The translations under genes were made by a program, and so were the position numbers. Below the pieces are notes generated by a model. It did no database searches, was not told the DNA's origin, and saw nothing but the letters and a program-made list of their open reading frames with translations. From the NCBI GenBank assembly GCA_951799405.1, contig OX637338.1, positions 20,409,297 through 20,473,296 of the forward strand: 64,000 nucleotides of DNA, in the 5' to 3' direction. Below are positions 1 through 10,065 of this stretch, piece by piece (position 1 is the stretch's first letter; each line of letters begins with the position of its first letter). Source of the stretch: Agapetus fuscipes. Lineage: Eukaryota > Arthropoda > Insecta > Trichoptera > Glossosomatidae.

Positions 1-87
1 CCTACATGTGCCTGTCTGTGGGCATGCATTTAATATGAGCCTTAAATGTTAACATATCTTTGCAGCTTAGATTGTAGTTTATAGATG
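1..87 (+). repeat. 3M module, 3' end only
   Basis: This is the distal part of the RTE-A 3' UTR module, cut by the window edge. The shared words are a GGGCATGCATTTAATATGAG-type segment and a TTGCAGCTTAGATTGTAG end, seen in other copies such as 42425-42680. Confidence 0.75.
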
Positions 88-99
88 ACGGGAAATATT

Positions 100-210
100 A
101 AAGTATCAATCGACCGGTCGATAACTCAGTTGTAGGAATGCTTGCTTTCCATGCCTTAAGGCTAGGGTTTGATCCCCACCGAGGGTGTCAGGAAGAATTT
201 CCCGCTTCGA
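100..210 (+). repeat. S1 SINE, tRNA-derived head
   Basis: It begins with a tRNA-like segment carrying an A box (GATAACTCAGTTG) and a degenerate B box (GGGTTTGATCC), then the S1-specific text GAGGGTGTCAGGAAGAATTT. It matches the head of the full S1 copy at 39105-39437. The S1 body is missing here and a 3M module follows directly. Confidence 0.75.
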
Positions 211-475
211 TTCCTTGACTTATAGGTTGGTATGAGGCTGACCACCCATACTGTAAAAAATGGTTCACTTTGCCAATGTCACCCCTGTTTCAGGGAATGT
301 CGGCAAGAGTTGCAGGGCTTATGTTCATTTGAGGTTTGGATTTTATTTGTAAGTACACAATCAGCATTTGTAAGCGCGAACTACACGTGTTTGTTTGTGG
401 GCATACATCTGAGAGCTTTGAATGAATATATCCTTGCAACTTAGATTATAGATTATAGATAGATTATAGTGTTAT
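211..475 (+). repeat. 3M module, complete copy
   Basis: It starts at the recurrent 5' edge TTCCTTGACTTATAGG. It passes through the conserved core (GACCACCCATACTG, then CCCTGTTTCAGGG) and ends in CTTAGATTATAGATTATAG, the 7-bp microsatellite tail. Short open frames in it are not genes; the same frame recurs in other copies. Confidence 0.85.
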
Positions 476-530
476 TTTTAACGCGGTAAGATTTCGCACT
501 ATTTGTGCAGCTTAGTTGCGTTACGTTTTT
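476..530 (+). repeat. S1 SINE, 3' tail fragment
   Basis: The stretch ACGCGGTAAGATTTCGCAC to GCAGCTTAGTTGCGT matches the 3' end of S1 at 39105-39160. With the head at 100-210 it brackets the 3M copy, so the three pieces may be one S1 with its middle lost or replaced. Confidence 0.6.
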
Positions 531-904
531 TTGCGAAAATGTAATAAGGCGTAAGAAGTTTGGTGATTATAAACTGAATAAAAAATGTACAAGATCATTT
601 GTTTAACTTTAGTTTTCAGTCGACTAAAATATTTCAAGACCAGACACTTAAAAGAGCGGCTGCAGAATATGCAGTTTCATCGACATCATCTTCATTCCTT
701 CACGCTGAAGAAGCCCATCGTAGACACAGGCTAAACGTCCCGAAGCTCCTGCTCCTACTGACCACGGCAACAGATCCCGAAAAAAAAACTCTCCAGCATC
801 ATCAGGCGGCCGTGTAAGCCTAAAACTCCTATTCAATACGCACTTTGTCAAATATTCAGTTTCACAAAGTCCTGCAGTTCAGGGAGATCCCCTTGAGTGA
901 GTCT
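531..904. other. unassigned, possible retroelement remnant
   Basis: The minus strand has a 67-codon frame at 648-851 and contains CTGATGATGC followed about 70 bp later by GGGACGTTTAGCC. This loosely resembles the CTGAAGA...GAAAC motif of the Penelope-like tails at 24225 and 55326. No homologous protein was recognised. Confidence 0.3.
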
Positions 905-1267
905 AAATATAATTTTACAACGAAATGTTTTGATCAGGAGGTTTCCCAAAGCCTTCAAGTTCCTATTCCTGCGACTTACACAATCTTATGGATGTTGTTT
1001 TACCCTTAGGGGAGATTTGTTGCCTGTAAGACGAGAGTGAGTGTGTCGTGACCAGTAATTCTGGCTTGTTGTTTTTACTAACTGCTCGATCACTGCAGTG
1101 GTACAAAAAGAAGGAGGAATATGTAGTTATGAGGGAATAAGGAGTAGGAGTTGTGTCCTCAAAATAAAGAGTGGGAGATACACAATAGCTTGCGTAGGCA
1201 GGATCGCTATTCCTGAACAGATGTGACAACTACCGGGATCGTGGCAGTTCATCTGCCGCTACCTTAA
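905..1267 (-). mobile_element. isolated RTE-B 5' end
   Basis: This stretch matches the 5' UTR of the full RTE-B (48718-49078) on the same strand. Shared text includes GGAGGTTTCCC-type sequence and AATAGCTTGCG(T/G)AGGCAGG, ending at CCGCTACCTTA exactly where RTE-B begins. The RT and endonuclease coding sequence is absent. Most truncated LINE copies keep the 3' end, so a 5'-only piece is unusual. It may be a deletion derivative or a non-autonomous element. Confidence 0.7.
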
Positions 1268-1318
1268 TTTGGAATGAAACGAAATTAATGAAAAAACATT
1301 CTGATATCATACATTATT

Positions 1319-1553
1319 TCAGTTTTGTCACTATCAAACTATAATCTATGAACATTAAATGCGATGCACAAAAGCAGACACGTGTAAGTTCGCGCTTACA
1401 AGTGCCGCATGTGTATGTACTTACAAATTAATATCCTAATCTCAAATTAACCCTGCAAATTTTGCTGGCCTTCCCTGGAATAAGGGAGAATTCACAAAGT
1501 GAACCATTTTTTACAGTTTGTGTAGTCAGCCTCATACCAACCTATAAATAAAG
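1319..1553 (-). repeat. 3M module copy
   Basis: Reading on the minus strand it begins near CCTTTATTTATAGGTTGG and carries the core ACTACACAAACTGTAAAA. It ends toward position 1319. It is diverged (CCCTTATTCCAGGG instead of CCCTGTTTCAGGG) and therefore older than the copy at 211-475. Confidence 0.75.
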
Positions 1554-1852
1554 GAAACTTAATGATTGCGAAAAAGTATGAATGTTGTTTATTGTAATTT
1601 ATTAACATGAAGTGTGCGTTGTGTTGTGGCAGCCCTGGGTGGGTGAGGTATGATAACTGGTATTTCTCATTCCTCTGTCGATGCAATCTGCGATAAGGAG
1701 TAATGGCGTAACTGATGCAGGGCTGCGCCAAGCGAATAACAATGACTTACAGGGGAGGGGACCCCGTATTCATATAAATATTATTTAATACACATTCACA
1801 GACAATCGTTCAAAAAAATTCGATGTTTAGATTCTGAAAACAAGCAACCTAT
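1554..1852. other. unique AT-rich DNA
   Basis: No exon, RNA gene or repeat family was recognised. Short frames here lack any family resemblance. Confidence 0.5.
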
Positions 1853-1996
1853 AATAATCTATAATCTAAGTTGCAAAGATATATTAAAATTTAAATATCA
1901 TATCAAATCGTTTACAAATGCTGAATGTGTACTTACAAATAAAATCCAAACCTCAAATGAACATAAACCCTACAACGTTTACCAGTCAAGGAATTC
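1853..1996 (-). repeat. 3M module with internal deletion
   Basis: The microsatellite end (ATAATCTATAATCTAAG) and the distal half are present. The conserved core is missing: TACAACGTTTACC runs straight into AGTCAAGGAATTC, the usual 5' edge. Confidence 0.75.
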
Positions 1997-2370
1997 GATT
2001 CTTATAAATTGCCTACATAATAATATCTTTTTAATACGATACTAAATCTGATTTCACCAAAAGAATTTACGTTTTGGACATGTTTTTGGAGTCAATATCA
2101 AGTGAAGGAATAATTTTAAAAAATGTCGTTTTTAGAGCTGTACAAGGATGGCACGATAATTTTTTAGTTTAAAAAATAATTTAGACAACTTTTCTATTTT
2201 ACTTTTACTGTAAATTTAGGAGCCGTTGATAAAATTGAGCTTAGGTTTGTTAGTAATTTTAATCCTGTTGGTTATTTGACACAACTTTTAGTATGTACTA
2301 TTTTTTACATTATCTTTCCGAAGCAAAACCGAAAAAATATTTTTTTTGGTAATAAGTTTTTTGAACATTT
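1997..2370. other. unique AT-rich DNA
   Basis: Nothing recognisable on either strand. Confidence 0.5.
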
Positions 2371-2606
2371 GGTCGGTGTTATGGCTGAGGGAGCCAAGTG
2401 GGCTGATCTTTCTAGCGTGTTTGGAATAGAACAAAGTTGGTTCGATCCCCGCCTGAGTCATTTGACCATAACTTTGACCCTGGTTAACACATGTTATTGG
2501 GTAATTATTCATTAAAAATAAACATTAATGAATTATTAATTGATGATATTAATACCCGTTTCTGGCCAGGCAGAATAGGTTGGTGAATTGCATTCCTCTT
2601 CACAAA
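2371..2606 (+). repeat. S3 SINE (Leu/Ser-type tRNA head)
   Basis: The head has an A-box-like GGCTGAGGGAGCCAAGTGG and a B-box-like GGTTCGATCCCCG. The long spacing between them is expected of type II (Leu/Ser) tRNAs. The body ends GGTTGGTGAATTGCATTCC then TCTTCACAA. Two further copies lie at 26978-27235 and 12440-12634. Frames overlapping it are artefacts. Confidence 0.75.
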
Positions 2607-3207
2607 TCTATTTTATAAAGGCAAAAATATTTTACTTTTAAATTCTGAAAAGATCCAACAATCGATGTATTCAAGTTGTTTACAAAATGAATGTACGTAT
2701 CTGCCATCAGCTGTATCAGATGATGGGATCTGTGGGAGCGCGATAAGTCATGAGGAATGCTGGGAGGAGGTGTCCCACAGGAGGCACTGCTCTCCCCCAC
2801 ACCCGTCTGCTCTCCTCAATGAATCACTTTTATTAAACGCGATAGTCATCTCCCCCGACCCACGCCGTCTCCTCAAATTACTTTTTTAAAGAGCTCTTTT
2901 TCATACATCTCCAGTCAGGTGTGCGGCTTTGGACTCGGCTGATAACAATATTAAATTGTGTTCACGGGGAATAATGTGGGGGGCGCTTTTTTGTAATTTT
3001 GGGTTTGCATCAAGTTCCGCCATTCTGATAAGGGCTATCTACGCAAACCTATGTTATTTATTCTGTAAGAATGGAATTGCTGCCGTAAAAAATACATGGG
3101 TTTGTTGAAAATACCATTTTGAATTATTCTTGAATTAAAAAAAAACTTCTGATAGACTAACTGTAACATTATATGTAAAACGACAGTCAAGGCTTTAAAA
3201 TAATAAT
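2607..3207. other. unique DNA with a CG-richer patch
   Basis: A patch near 2700-2860 is richer in C and G and has short open frames on both strands, without a start, splice context or family match that would support a gene. Confidence 0.45.
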
Positions 3208-3454
3208 CTATAATCTAAGTTGCAAAGATATATGAACATTTAAAGCTCATATCAAATGCATGCCCACAAACAAGCACGTGTAGTTTGCGCTTATAAATGC
3301 TGTATGTGTACTTACAAATAAAATCCAAACCTCAAATGAGCATACACCCTACAACTTTTGCCGACCTTCCCTAACACAGGGGTGACATTGGCAAAGTGAA
3401 ACATTTTTTACAGTATGGGTGGTTAGCCTCATACCAACCTATAAGTCAAGGAAT
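3208..3454 (-). repeat. 3M module copy
   Basis: It has the full module structure from the tail (ATAATCTATAATCTAAG) to the 5' edge CCTATAAGTCAAGGAA. It carries a CCCTAACACAGGGG hairpin variant in the core. Confidence 0.85.
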
Positions 3455-4359
3455 AGCTCCATTGGGCTGAAATCATTCTTTGTAAGGAAAAAAACGAAGT
3501 CTTACGTTATTACATGAAGCATCAAAAAAGTAACGCACAGTGATTGGTTTCCATATTTTTTGGTCGCGTAAAATAAAAGAATACCAATTTGTCGATCGAG
3601 TTATATAAAGATTGCTTGGAATATATTTTACCAGACATATACATAGAATCTGTGCTTTATAAAGTCATAAGCCGAAGGACAAAAATCTAAGCTAAAAGCT
3701 ATGCATAATCATTGAGAAGGTAGGACAGAGATTTTCGGCAATAGTGGCACAGAACACCAATTAGCGGTCCCCCGCCCTGTGGTGGACCAATAGTCAGTCG
3801 TCGGAGAGCGACTGATGAAGATTCAGAGAGGACTATTTTTATTAGTGGATTGAAAGCATCTGGCAAGAAGTTCCATTGAATACGTTCCTGTTAAGACGCT
3901 GAAGGAGGTCACGTGGCAGCTTTGTCCGCGAGTGTGGAGCGCTGTGTTGGGCGGCTATCAATAAGAAGGAATCAAATCCGATACCAGGAGTACATGCAAC
4001 ACAAAGGGATCGAAATCCGATAGTCACCGGTTTCAATAGAGCCCCGTCAGATTATCTATTATGTAAAAATATTGGTATTGAGGCGCGTAACAATGGAGAC
4101 CACCGGCGGGGCGCGTGCCTCCTCCCACACCTACAGCTGCGGAGCACACAGCTCTGCTCTCTCCTGCCAGCCAGGCACCTCCGCCACTCCTCACACTGAT
4201 CACTTCCGCCAGCAGCCGAGCTCGTCATGGCCAACTTGCAACACTATCAATCTTCCTATTAAAACGTTTGCTTACATCTTACACGTGAAAAATCTGCTTG
4301 TATAATGCTATAAGTAAACTACTCGCATTATTTATTACTGTAACTGTAACTCTGTCGCC
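3455..4359. other. mostly unique; CG-rich island at 4080-4240
   Basis: The island has frames on both strands. The plus frame has an ATG at 4093 in a reasonable context (AACAATGG) and runs about 70 codons. The composition could produce such frames by chance, no domain is visible, and no splice donor was identified with confidence. Confidence 0.35.
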
Positions 4360-4634
4360 ATTCCTCTAGGCGCGGCCAGAGCCTCTGCAGAACTGCCTCC
4401 ATTTTTTCCTATCCTGACGTACCTCTTTCAATTCATTCATGAAAAATTTCAATTCATGCATTTTCTTCTTTTACGCTCACTGTGTATATCCCATTCTTTC
4501 ACAATCTCCTCAATCTGATCACTCCATACTTTTTTCCGTCGTCCCTTACCTATTTTTCCTTCGACACTTCCTCTGTATATATACTTTGTCAGTCTATCAT
4601 CATTCATTCTTTCCACATGCCCAAACCATATCAA
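4360..4634 (-). pseudogene. divergent RTE-like LINE, C-terminal remnant
   Basis: Translating the minus strand gives the RTE C-terminal signature in order: WFGHVERMNDDRLTK, a GKGRRKKVWSDQIEEI segment, KEWDIHSERKRR, and then ELKEVRQDRKKWRQFC. The same arrangement forms residues ~917-998 of RTE-A, but sequence identity is clearly lower, so this is another subfamily or an old copy. Everything upstream (endonuclease, RT) is absent. Confidence 0.8.
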
Positions 4635-5020
4635 TTAATGTATAAAAATATCTGAGTTTTGGCGTTTTAATTAAACTAGTATAAATTTAGCACGGCATCA
4701 ATACCCCAGCAAAGTACCACGCAATGCGCTCATCTCCTGTTCACCTGATATGCATAAATTGAACAGCGCATGCCACGTGGCACCACTTCCCTAATAAGGG
4801 CTTTCCAAAATCACCACTCAAACATCACTAGGGGAAACCTTTTCATGGGAAGACTCTTCAAATTCTATGGTTCTAATACGGTATCACGAGACCGGGAAAA
4901 ATGTAAAAAAGTGTCAATTGGTTTTCACTTAGACAGGATATCACATTGGTCTTTTAAGCCCGTAAAGTCTTCATCCAATGTTTTTAGTGGTTATCCCAGC
5001 GGTAAAGAATCCAGCACCTA
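4635..5020. other. unique AT-rich DNA
   Basis: No feature recognised apart from the TAA microsatellite that begins at its right edge. Confidence 0.45.
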
Positions 5021-5459
5021 TTTAATAATAATAATAATAATAATATTAGGATGATTTATTTGGTGAGCGCTGTTTTTGTGTGTATCACACCTCAAGAGCC
5101 CTCTGCGAGCTTGGTCGTCGCTGTAGAAAGCGCCAATTCTCAAGCAAGACCCAGTTGTTGTAAGGTTGGATGGACCTTTTAGTGACCGGTCTTTGGTAAA
5201 GGTTTATGAATTTTTCAACTCAGCGAAGAGCACATTCGAAATATAAGTGGTATATTTTTGTGCTCCGCTGGGATCCGAATCCACAACCTTCCATTTACGA
5301 GTCCGAAGTGTTGCCACTACGGACTACGGACCGGTCCAAGATGCCAACGACACGCGGTGTACCTGAGCGGTAACCCATCCAAGTACTGTCCGCGCCCAAT
5401 GTTGCTTAACTTCGGTGATCTATGGGAACCGGTGCTTTCAACATGGTAACGTCGTTGAC
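5021..5459 (-). repeat. 5S-S2 SINE with CR1-type tail
   Basis: Read on the minus strand it has four parts. First is a 5S-rRNA-derived head (5459 to ~5343) with CACCGAAGTTAAGCAACATT and the C-box region GTACACCGCGTG. Second is a tRNA-like segment (GGTCCGTAGTCCGTAGTGGC, then GGATTCGGATCCC). Third is the S2 body (TTCATAAACCTTTACCAAAG). Fourth is a tail ending GGTGTGATACACACAAAAAC, then AATAAATCATCCTAAT and a TAA/TTA microsatellite. The first and second parts carry Pol III-type internal promoter elements. It is a SINE and not a 5S gene: it is diverged and fused to other sequence. Confidence 0.85.
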
Positions 5460-7141
5460 TATTTATGGGGTTTCTTTGATTTATATGGGCATGTGTTAGG
5501 GTGCAAAAAATATTTACTCGTTTGTTAAAACATCTCCACTCGCTTGCCTTCCGACAGCTACAGAAGTCCCAAGACAGAAACACATTTCTTTACTTTTGGT
5601 TTGTCGTAAAGCTAACGTACCTACTAAGCTACATCCATAAGTCAATGAATAATAAAAACTGCCCGTGTACGGCTTTCCACACTTTCAACAGATTCCATAA
5701 GCGCTGAAAGATCGCAGTGTGCGAGCTTTATTGCCTCCATAACTCGTCTCCCGCGCCTGCCCGAGTAAAAACCAGCACAGCATCTGCAAGTGTTTCCCAC
5801 GTCACTGCTGGTGTAAGCTGTAATGTCCTCATCTTCATTCTCTCATCCCCGAGATGGGATCTCCCCCATAAATAAATAAATAAATGGTATTGCAATAATA
5901 CTTGTTCTCTCCAGCATTCTGCACTCCTAGTGTAGCCTTCATGCAGTGATATGAAACAAAGATATCAAAACAACCCGACAAATTGCTTTCGAGCACTAAC
6001 CAACGTATTGTACAACTTTGTACTTTCAAGAAATCGCTTTTACTGCCACACAAAATATACAAACATCAACAGTTTAAATTGAAAAATCGAAAAAATAACT
6101 GCAATGTTTAAACGACATATCTCAAAGTGAAATTTGTAAGCGTGATCTGAAATGATGACAACGTCCAACAAATACAGAAAGGATTCAAGAATACCAAACT
6201 ACGACAAACAGAAAAGTACTCGTATGTTAATGTAGATGGTCTAGAATTGATTGAACATGCAGGTCCTGACGCCAATGAGAAGATGACAAAGATAGATAAT
6301 ATGGAGATGAAATTTCTTGACCCTCGTATCTCAAAAAACGAATCAAGTATTCTACCTTCGGAGTAGATAGGGACTTTTCATCGAGATATACAATAACTTA
6401 TTAATTGAAGTTGCAAAAAACTAATCCATGTTATTTTTTATCATAAACCAATAGTGATATCAGTGATAAAGTAATGCGATATGTAATCAGTGATATCGTG
6501 GTTGTGTGTGGGTAGTGCAGGACCGATAAGGCGATCATGGGACTGGCTATCAGCTGCTCCACACTCGTGTTAACAATGTGTACCAGGAGATAAAGTCTAG
6601 CGCTGATAAGGATCAATAACATGGGGCTGCGATAGCACTGCAGATTGTTCAACTATCCTGTATTTTCTCTCAAGTGCTTATTAAAATTAAAAATGTGTAT
6701 GAGGGCACTATCTGTTGGATTTTTAGACTTTTGAAGAGGGGAAAACAATGATTAAATGAATTTAAGTGGATATTGAAAATGTACTTGAAAATAAACTATA
6801 CCTATCTAATCTAGAAACTATACTGGCACAGGACCCTGAGTAGGTACCTATGTGATGCATGAGCATGAGTGACTTGTAGAAGAATGAGAAATTGCATTTG
6901 GAATAATATGTGTGTGAGTAAGACATGCCAAGTGAAAGCAAAATATAAGAGTAGTCAAAGAAGTATGCGAAGGTAGAGGGCATTAAGGTATAGATGAGAC
7001 ATTGGTCATCCTTAGTGGAAAGCTGAGTAATTGGTATCTAATACGCACAATAATGGAGAAACAGCTGGTCTTCAGTGTCACAGAAGGGGACTTCCGAGAT
7101 AACAGATCAATACATATATATAACATGAGAGGAAGAATAAT
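5460..7141. other. unique AT-rich DNA
   Basis: Nothing recognisable as an exon, RNA gene or repeat. Open frames are short (75 codons or fewer) and without domain signatures. Confidence 0.5.
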
Positions 7142-7310
7142 ACATAACATTTTTTTTTTGTTTTTAGGCTTTCACGGCCGGATCTATATGCTTGATTTTC
7201 TGGAACCGGGTTTTGACCGTTTTTTCCAGAAAAAAGAAGAAGACAAGCAAAAACATGGACCACGGTCAAAACCCGGTACCAGAAAATAAAGCAATTCATA
7301 ATAATATTAC
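7142..7310. repeat. hairpin-forming repeat
   Basis: The arms TTTTCTGGAACCGGGTTTTG (near 7196) and CAAAACCCGGTACCAGAAAA (near 7267) are inverted copies around a ~45-bp loop. It may be part of an unidentified element. The flanking frames are by-products. Confidence 0.5.
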
Positions 7311-7418
7311 GTACAATCTTGAACCACTGAATGAGGAGATGTAACTTTGAAAGTACGAAGGAGTTAGTGTGTGCATGGAAAGGAAGAAGAAGAGGATGTG
7401 CAAGAGTTGAGCAGGTAA

Positions 7419-10062
7419 AGGCTGGTTCGGACAAGGCGAGTAATTTAGTCAAGTAACGAGTAATTTAGTGGCTAAACGTGTGCGAACCCCAACAATTTAG
7501 TCCAGTAGTTAAGTCAATGGTTTAGTCAAGCCGATCCATTTCATTCTATTTTTTCGGGCAAGTAGCGGCCCCGCCCACCGTCCGTGGGCGAGTGTTGCCG
7601 AGAAGCCACGGAAAAGTCCGAGTCCGAAGAGCCACGGAAAAGCCCGAGTCCGAGTCGAGTTTATTAGCGGCCGCGCCATTGGCCGCTCACTCTTGGCGGG
7701 GAAACGGAAATGCAAGAATGGCGGCAATTTAAATTGGCTGCAGTTTGAAAAGATAATGCCCGTTTTCAGCAAGAATATTTAAAGATAAAGTGCTGTTTAA
7801 AAATATTTAAGTACTTAAGAACTTCTTATATTTGCGAGCCCGATGTTCCGCTCCCTAAACTTAGCGACCTGTCAGTGAGGTTATGTCATGTTTAAACTGT
7901 AAATAAGTGGATATGCACACCGATATCCTTGGTTTTTTAGAAACTCTTGAGAATATAGAAGTTGCTAGGACTTATCTACGTCCAAAAAGTTTTGAGAAAG
8001 GTAATTTTTTTTCGATAAGAATAGTATGACATCGATTTTTGGTGCGGATATCAGCTGTCAAAAATACAATCATGTAGCTCCTTGCTGACAATAGAGCTGT
8101 ACAAATATAGTTTTGGTAAAGATGTTGTGGAAATAACTATTATCGTCCATGAATTTATTACGTATTTAAAAACATCGATCGTTTACATTGATCGATGTTT
8201 ATAGGTACCTACCATAAATTTGTCATATCACAGGCCTTATGATATCCTTCAGATGGATTGTTACTTGTTGTTTTGTACAGAAACAATTCAGTGACACACG
8301 GGGATAACTAATTAGAGGCATTACAATTTTATGCCACTGTAAGCCATCAGCTGGTATCTGTGACAGACGTGAGAGGCGTATGTAGCAGGATTGAACAAGT
8401 TTCTCGCGGTCAGCCTCTGAAAAGTTGAACCATGTTTCTTCTTTAACTTGATAATTGATTGGTGACCGCCGTGTATTTGAAAATGCCGATTTTACATGTC
8501 GAATATTGATGTTAATTGTCAACAACGAAAAACGCAACAGAGAAATGCATCTGAATGCAGCTGCAGACTACGAGCCGTATTATAGTGTGTGCATACAAAA
8601 TATACTTTGTACACATCATTGAAAAGATAAAAATTCAATTAAAAAATAATGTTTGCAGCGTAAATGGTAGATATTATTATAAACATCAAATAGTCATGTG
8701 TTGTTTTTATTTAAAATGTGTATATTATTTTATAAACCATAAAATACATTTCGAATTTACAAAAGTCGAGTTTCGAAGTTGTTTGCTAAACAGGCTCCTA
8801 GCTAGGTAGCCGGGCATAAATCAGTTAATATTACCAAACCATAGCCTTTTTCATACAAGTCCTCCTTTTATTATGACTCTGGATATCCCATTCATTCGCT
8901 ATTTCAGAGATTTGATCCTTCCATACTTTTCTCGGTCTTCCTCTACCACGACATCCATCTATTCTAGCAACATATACTTTCTTCGTCAATCTTTCATCAC
9001 TCATTCTCTCCAAGTGCCCGAACCATCGTAACATACTTCTTTTAATCTTCACTTTCACACTTTCCCATACACCACATTCTTCTCTTACAAAATCATTCCT
9101 CACCCTGTCACTTGGCTACTTGGTTATTTTCCAATTTAACCTGATAAACATTTCAAAACTGAAGTCAGACGACAGTCAAAACTGTCAAAACTTGCCAAGT
9201 TAAAAATGAATGGCATTCGGCAAAAAATAAATTACCCTGAAGCCTTAATAGACCCTAGAATTGATTCATAATAATATATTTTTGGCACACTGCGCGCAAC
9301 GTAAGATAAGTCCCTCAAAACACGTCATAACGTTTGATTTTTGAAAGGTTGTTGAAAGTTTTTAATTCGCTGTCACCATGCCAACAGTTTGCGCGCGAAA
9401 AGTTTTCCATTTTCAAAAATCTCGTTAATATCGCTAGCGATTCAAATTGAAAACGTCACGTTTGATATTTTATTTAGCAGGGCGACAGCTGCGCGGGGAG
9501 ATGGAGACACGACCGGCTAGTGGTTAATGCTACGGACTCGTGAGCGTAATCGGAAGTGTTCTTGCTTATGAAATGGGCGCTAACTCGCTCCCCCAGTTCT
9601 TGTTTATCGTATACGCCAATCTTGTCAAATTTGACTTTTTCATGCAGTTGTCTTATGAATCAAAATCTACACAATCTGAGCTAAGAAAAACCGTAAAACT
9701 CGATAATGTGAGAGTTCTTTTAAATATTTTTAAAATATATTTCTTGTTTTCATAAGACACATTGGTCCAGTACACATGCAAACATTGCTCATGTAAAATT
9801 TTCTCAATGGCGTATACGATAAACAAAAACCATAGCCAATTTAAAGGGCTTTATAATAACATGATTTTAATACTCAATTAATATTTTCAAACTGCAGCCA
9901 ATTCAAATTTTCCGCCATTATAGAAAGGGCTTTCTGCAGCCAACTTCGCACTTGTGTACTGTACTGGACCGTAATGCGAACGCTTCACGGGCGAGTAGCG
10001 CCCCGCCCACTACTAAATTACTCGCTACTTGACTAAATCAGTGGCCTCGTGCGAACTAGCCT
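7419..10062. mobile_element. TIR DNA transposon, TAA duplication
   Basis: The ends are inverted: AGGCTGGTTCGGACAAGGCG at the left and, reverse-complemented, AGGCTAGTTCGCACGAGGCC at the right. Similarity continues for about 50 bp, and a second inverted block (ATTGGCTGCAGTTTGAAAA) lies near 7735 and 9884. TAA at 7416-7418 and 10063-10065 is a 3-bp direct repeat, consistent with PIF/Harbinger-type insertion (TWA targets). No transposase domain is visible. A minus-strand frame of 104 codons at 8223-8537 is of unknown nature. About 990 bp of its length is a later insertion (8836-9837). Confidence 0.7.
8847..9826 (-). mobile_element. chimeric retrocopy with RTE-A C-terminal end
   Basis: On the minus strand the first ~700 bp is non-LINE DNA, including inverted arms TTGTTTATCGTATACGCC near 9600 and 9810. 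It joins at about 9110 to the RTE-A C-terminal coding region (RNDFVREECG to KRRTCMKK). The copy stops at an internal A-run (TGAAAAA). It is flanked by the 11-bp duplication AAACCATAGCC (8836-8846 and 9827-9837). A virtually identical longer copy lies at 17391-18462. The duplication indicates insertion of a discrete piece, most simply by LINE reverse transcription primed internally. Confidence 0.75.
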
Positions 10063-10065
10063 TAA

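Noticed and set aside
211..444. Small conserved protein (MRLTTHTVKNGS type) recurring in many places
   Set aside because: The same frame appears in most 3M copies because they are copies of one noncoding module; frames break freely among copies.
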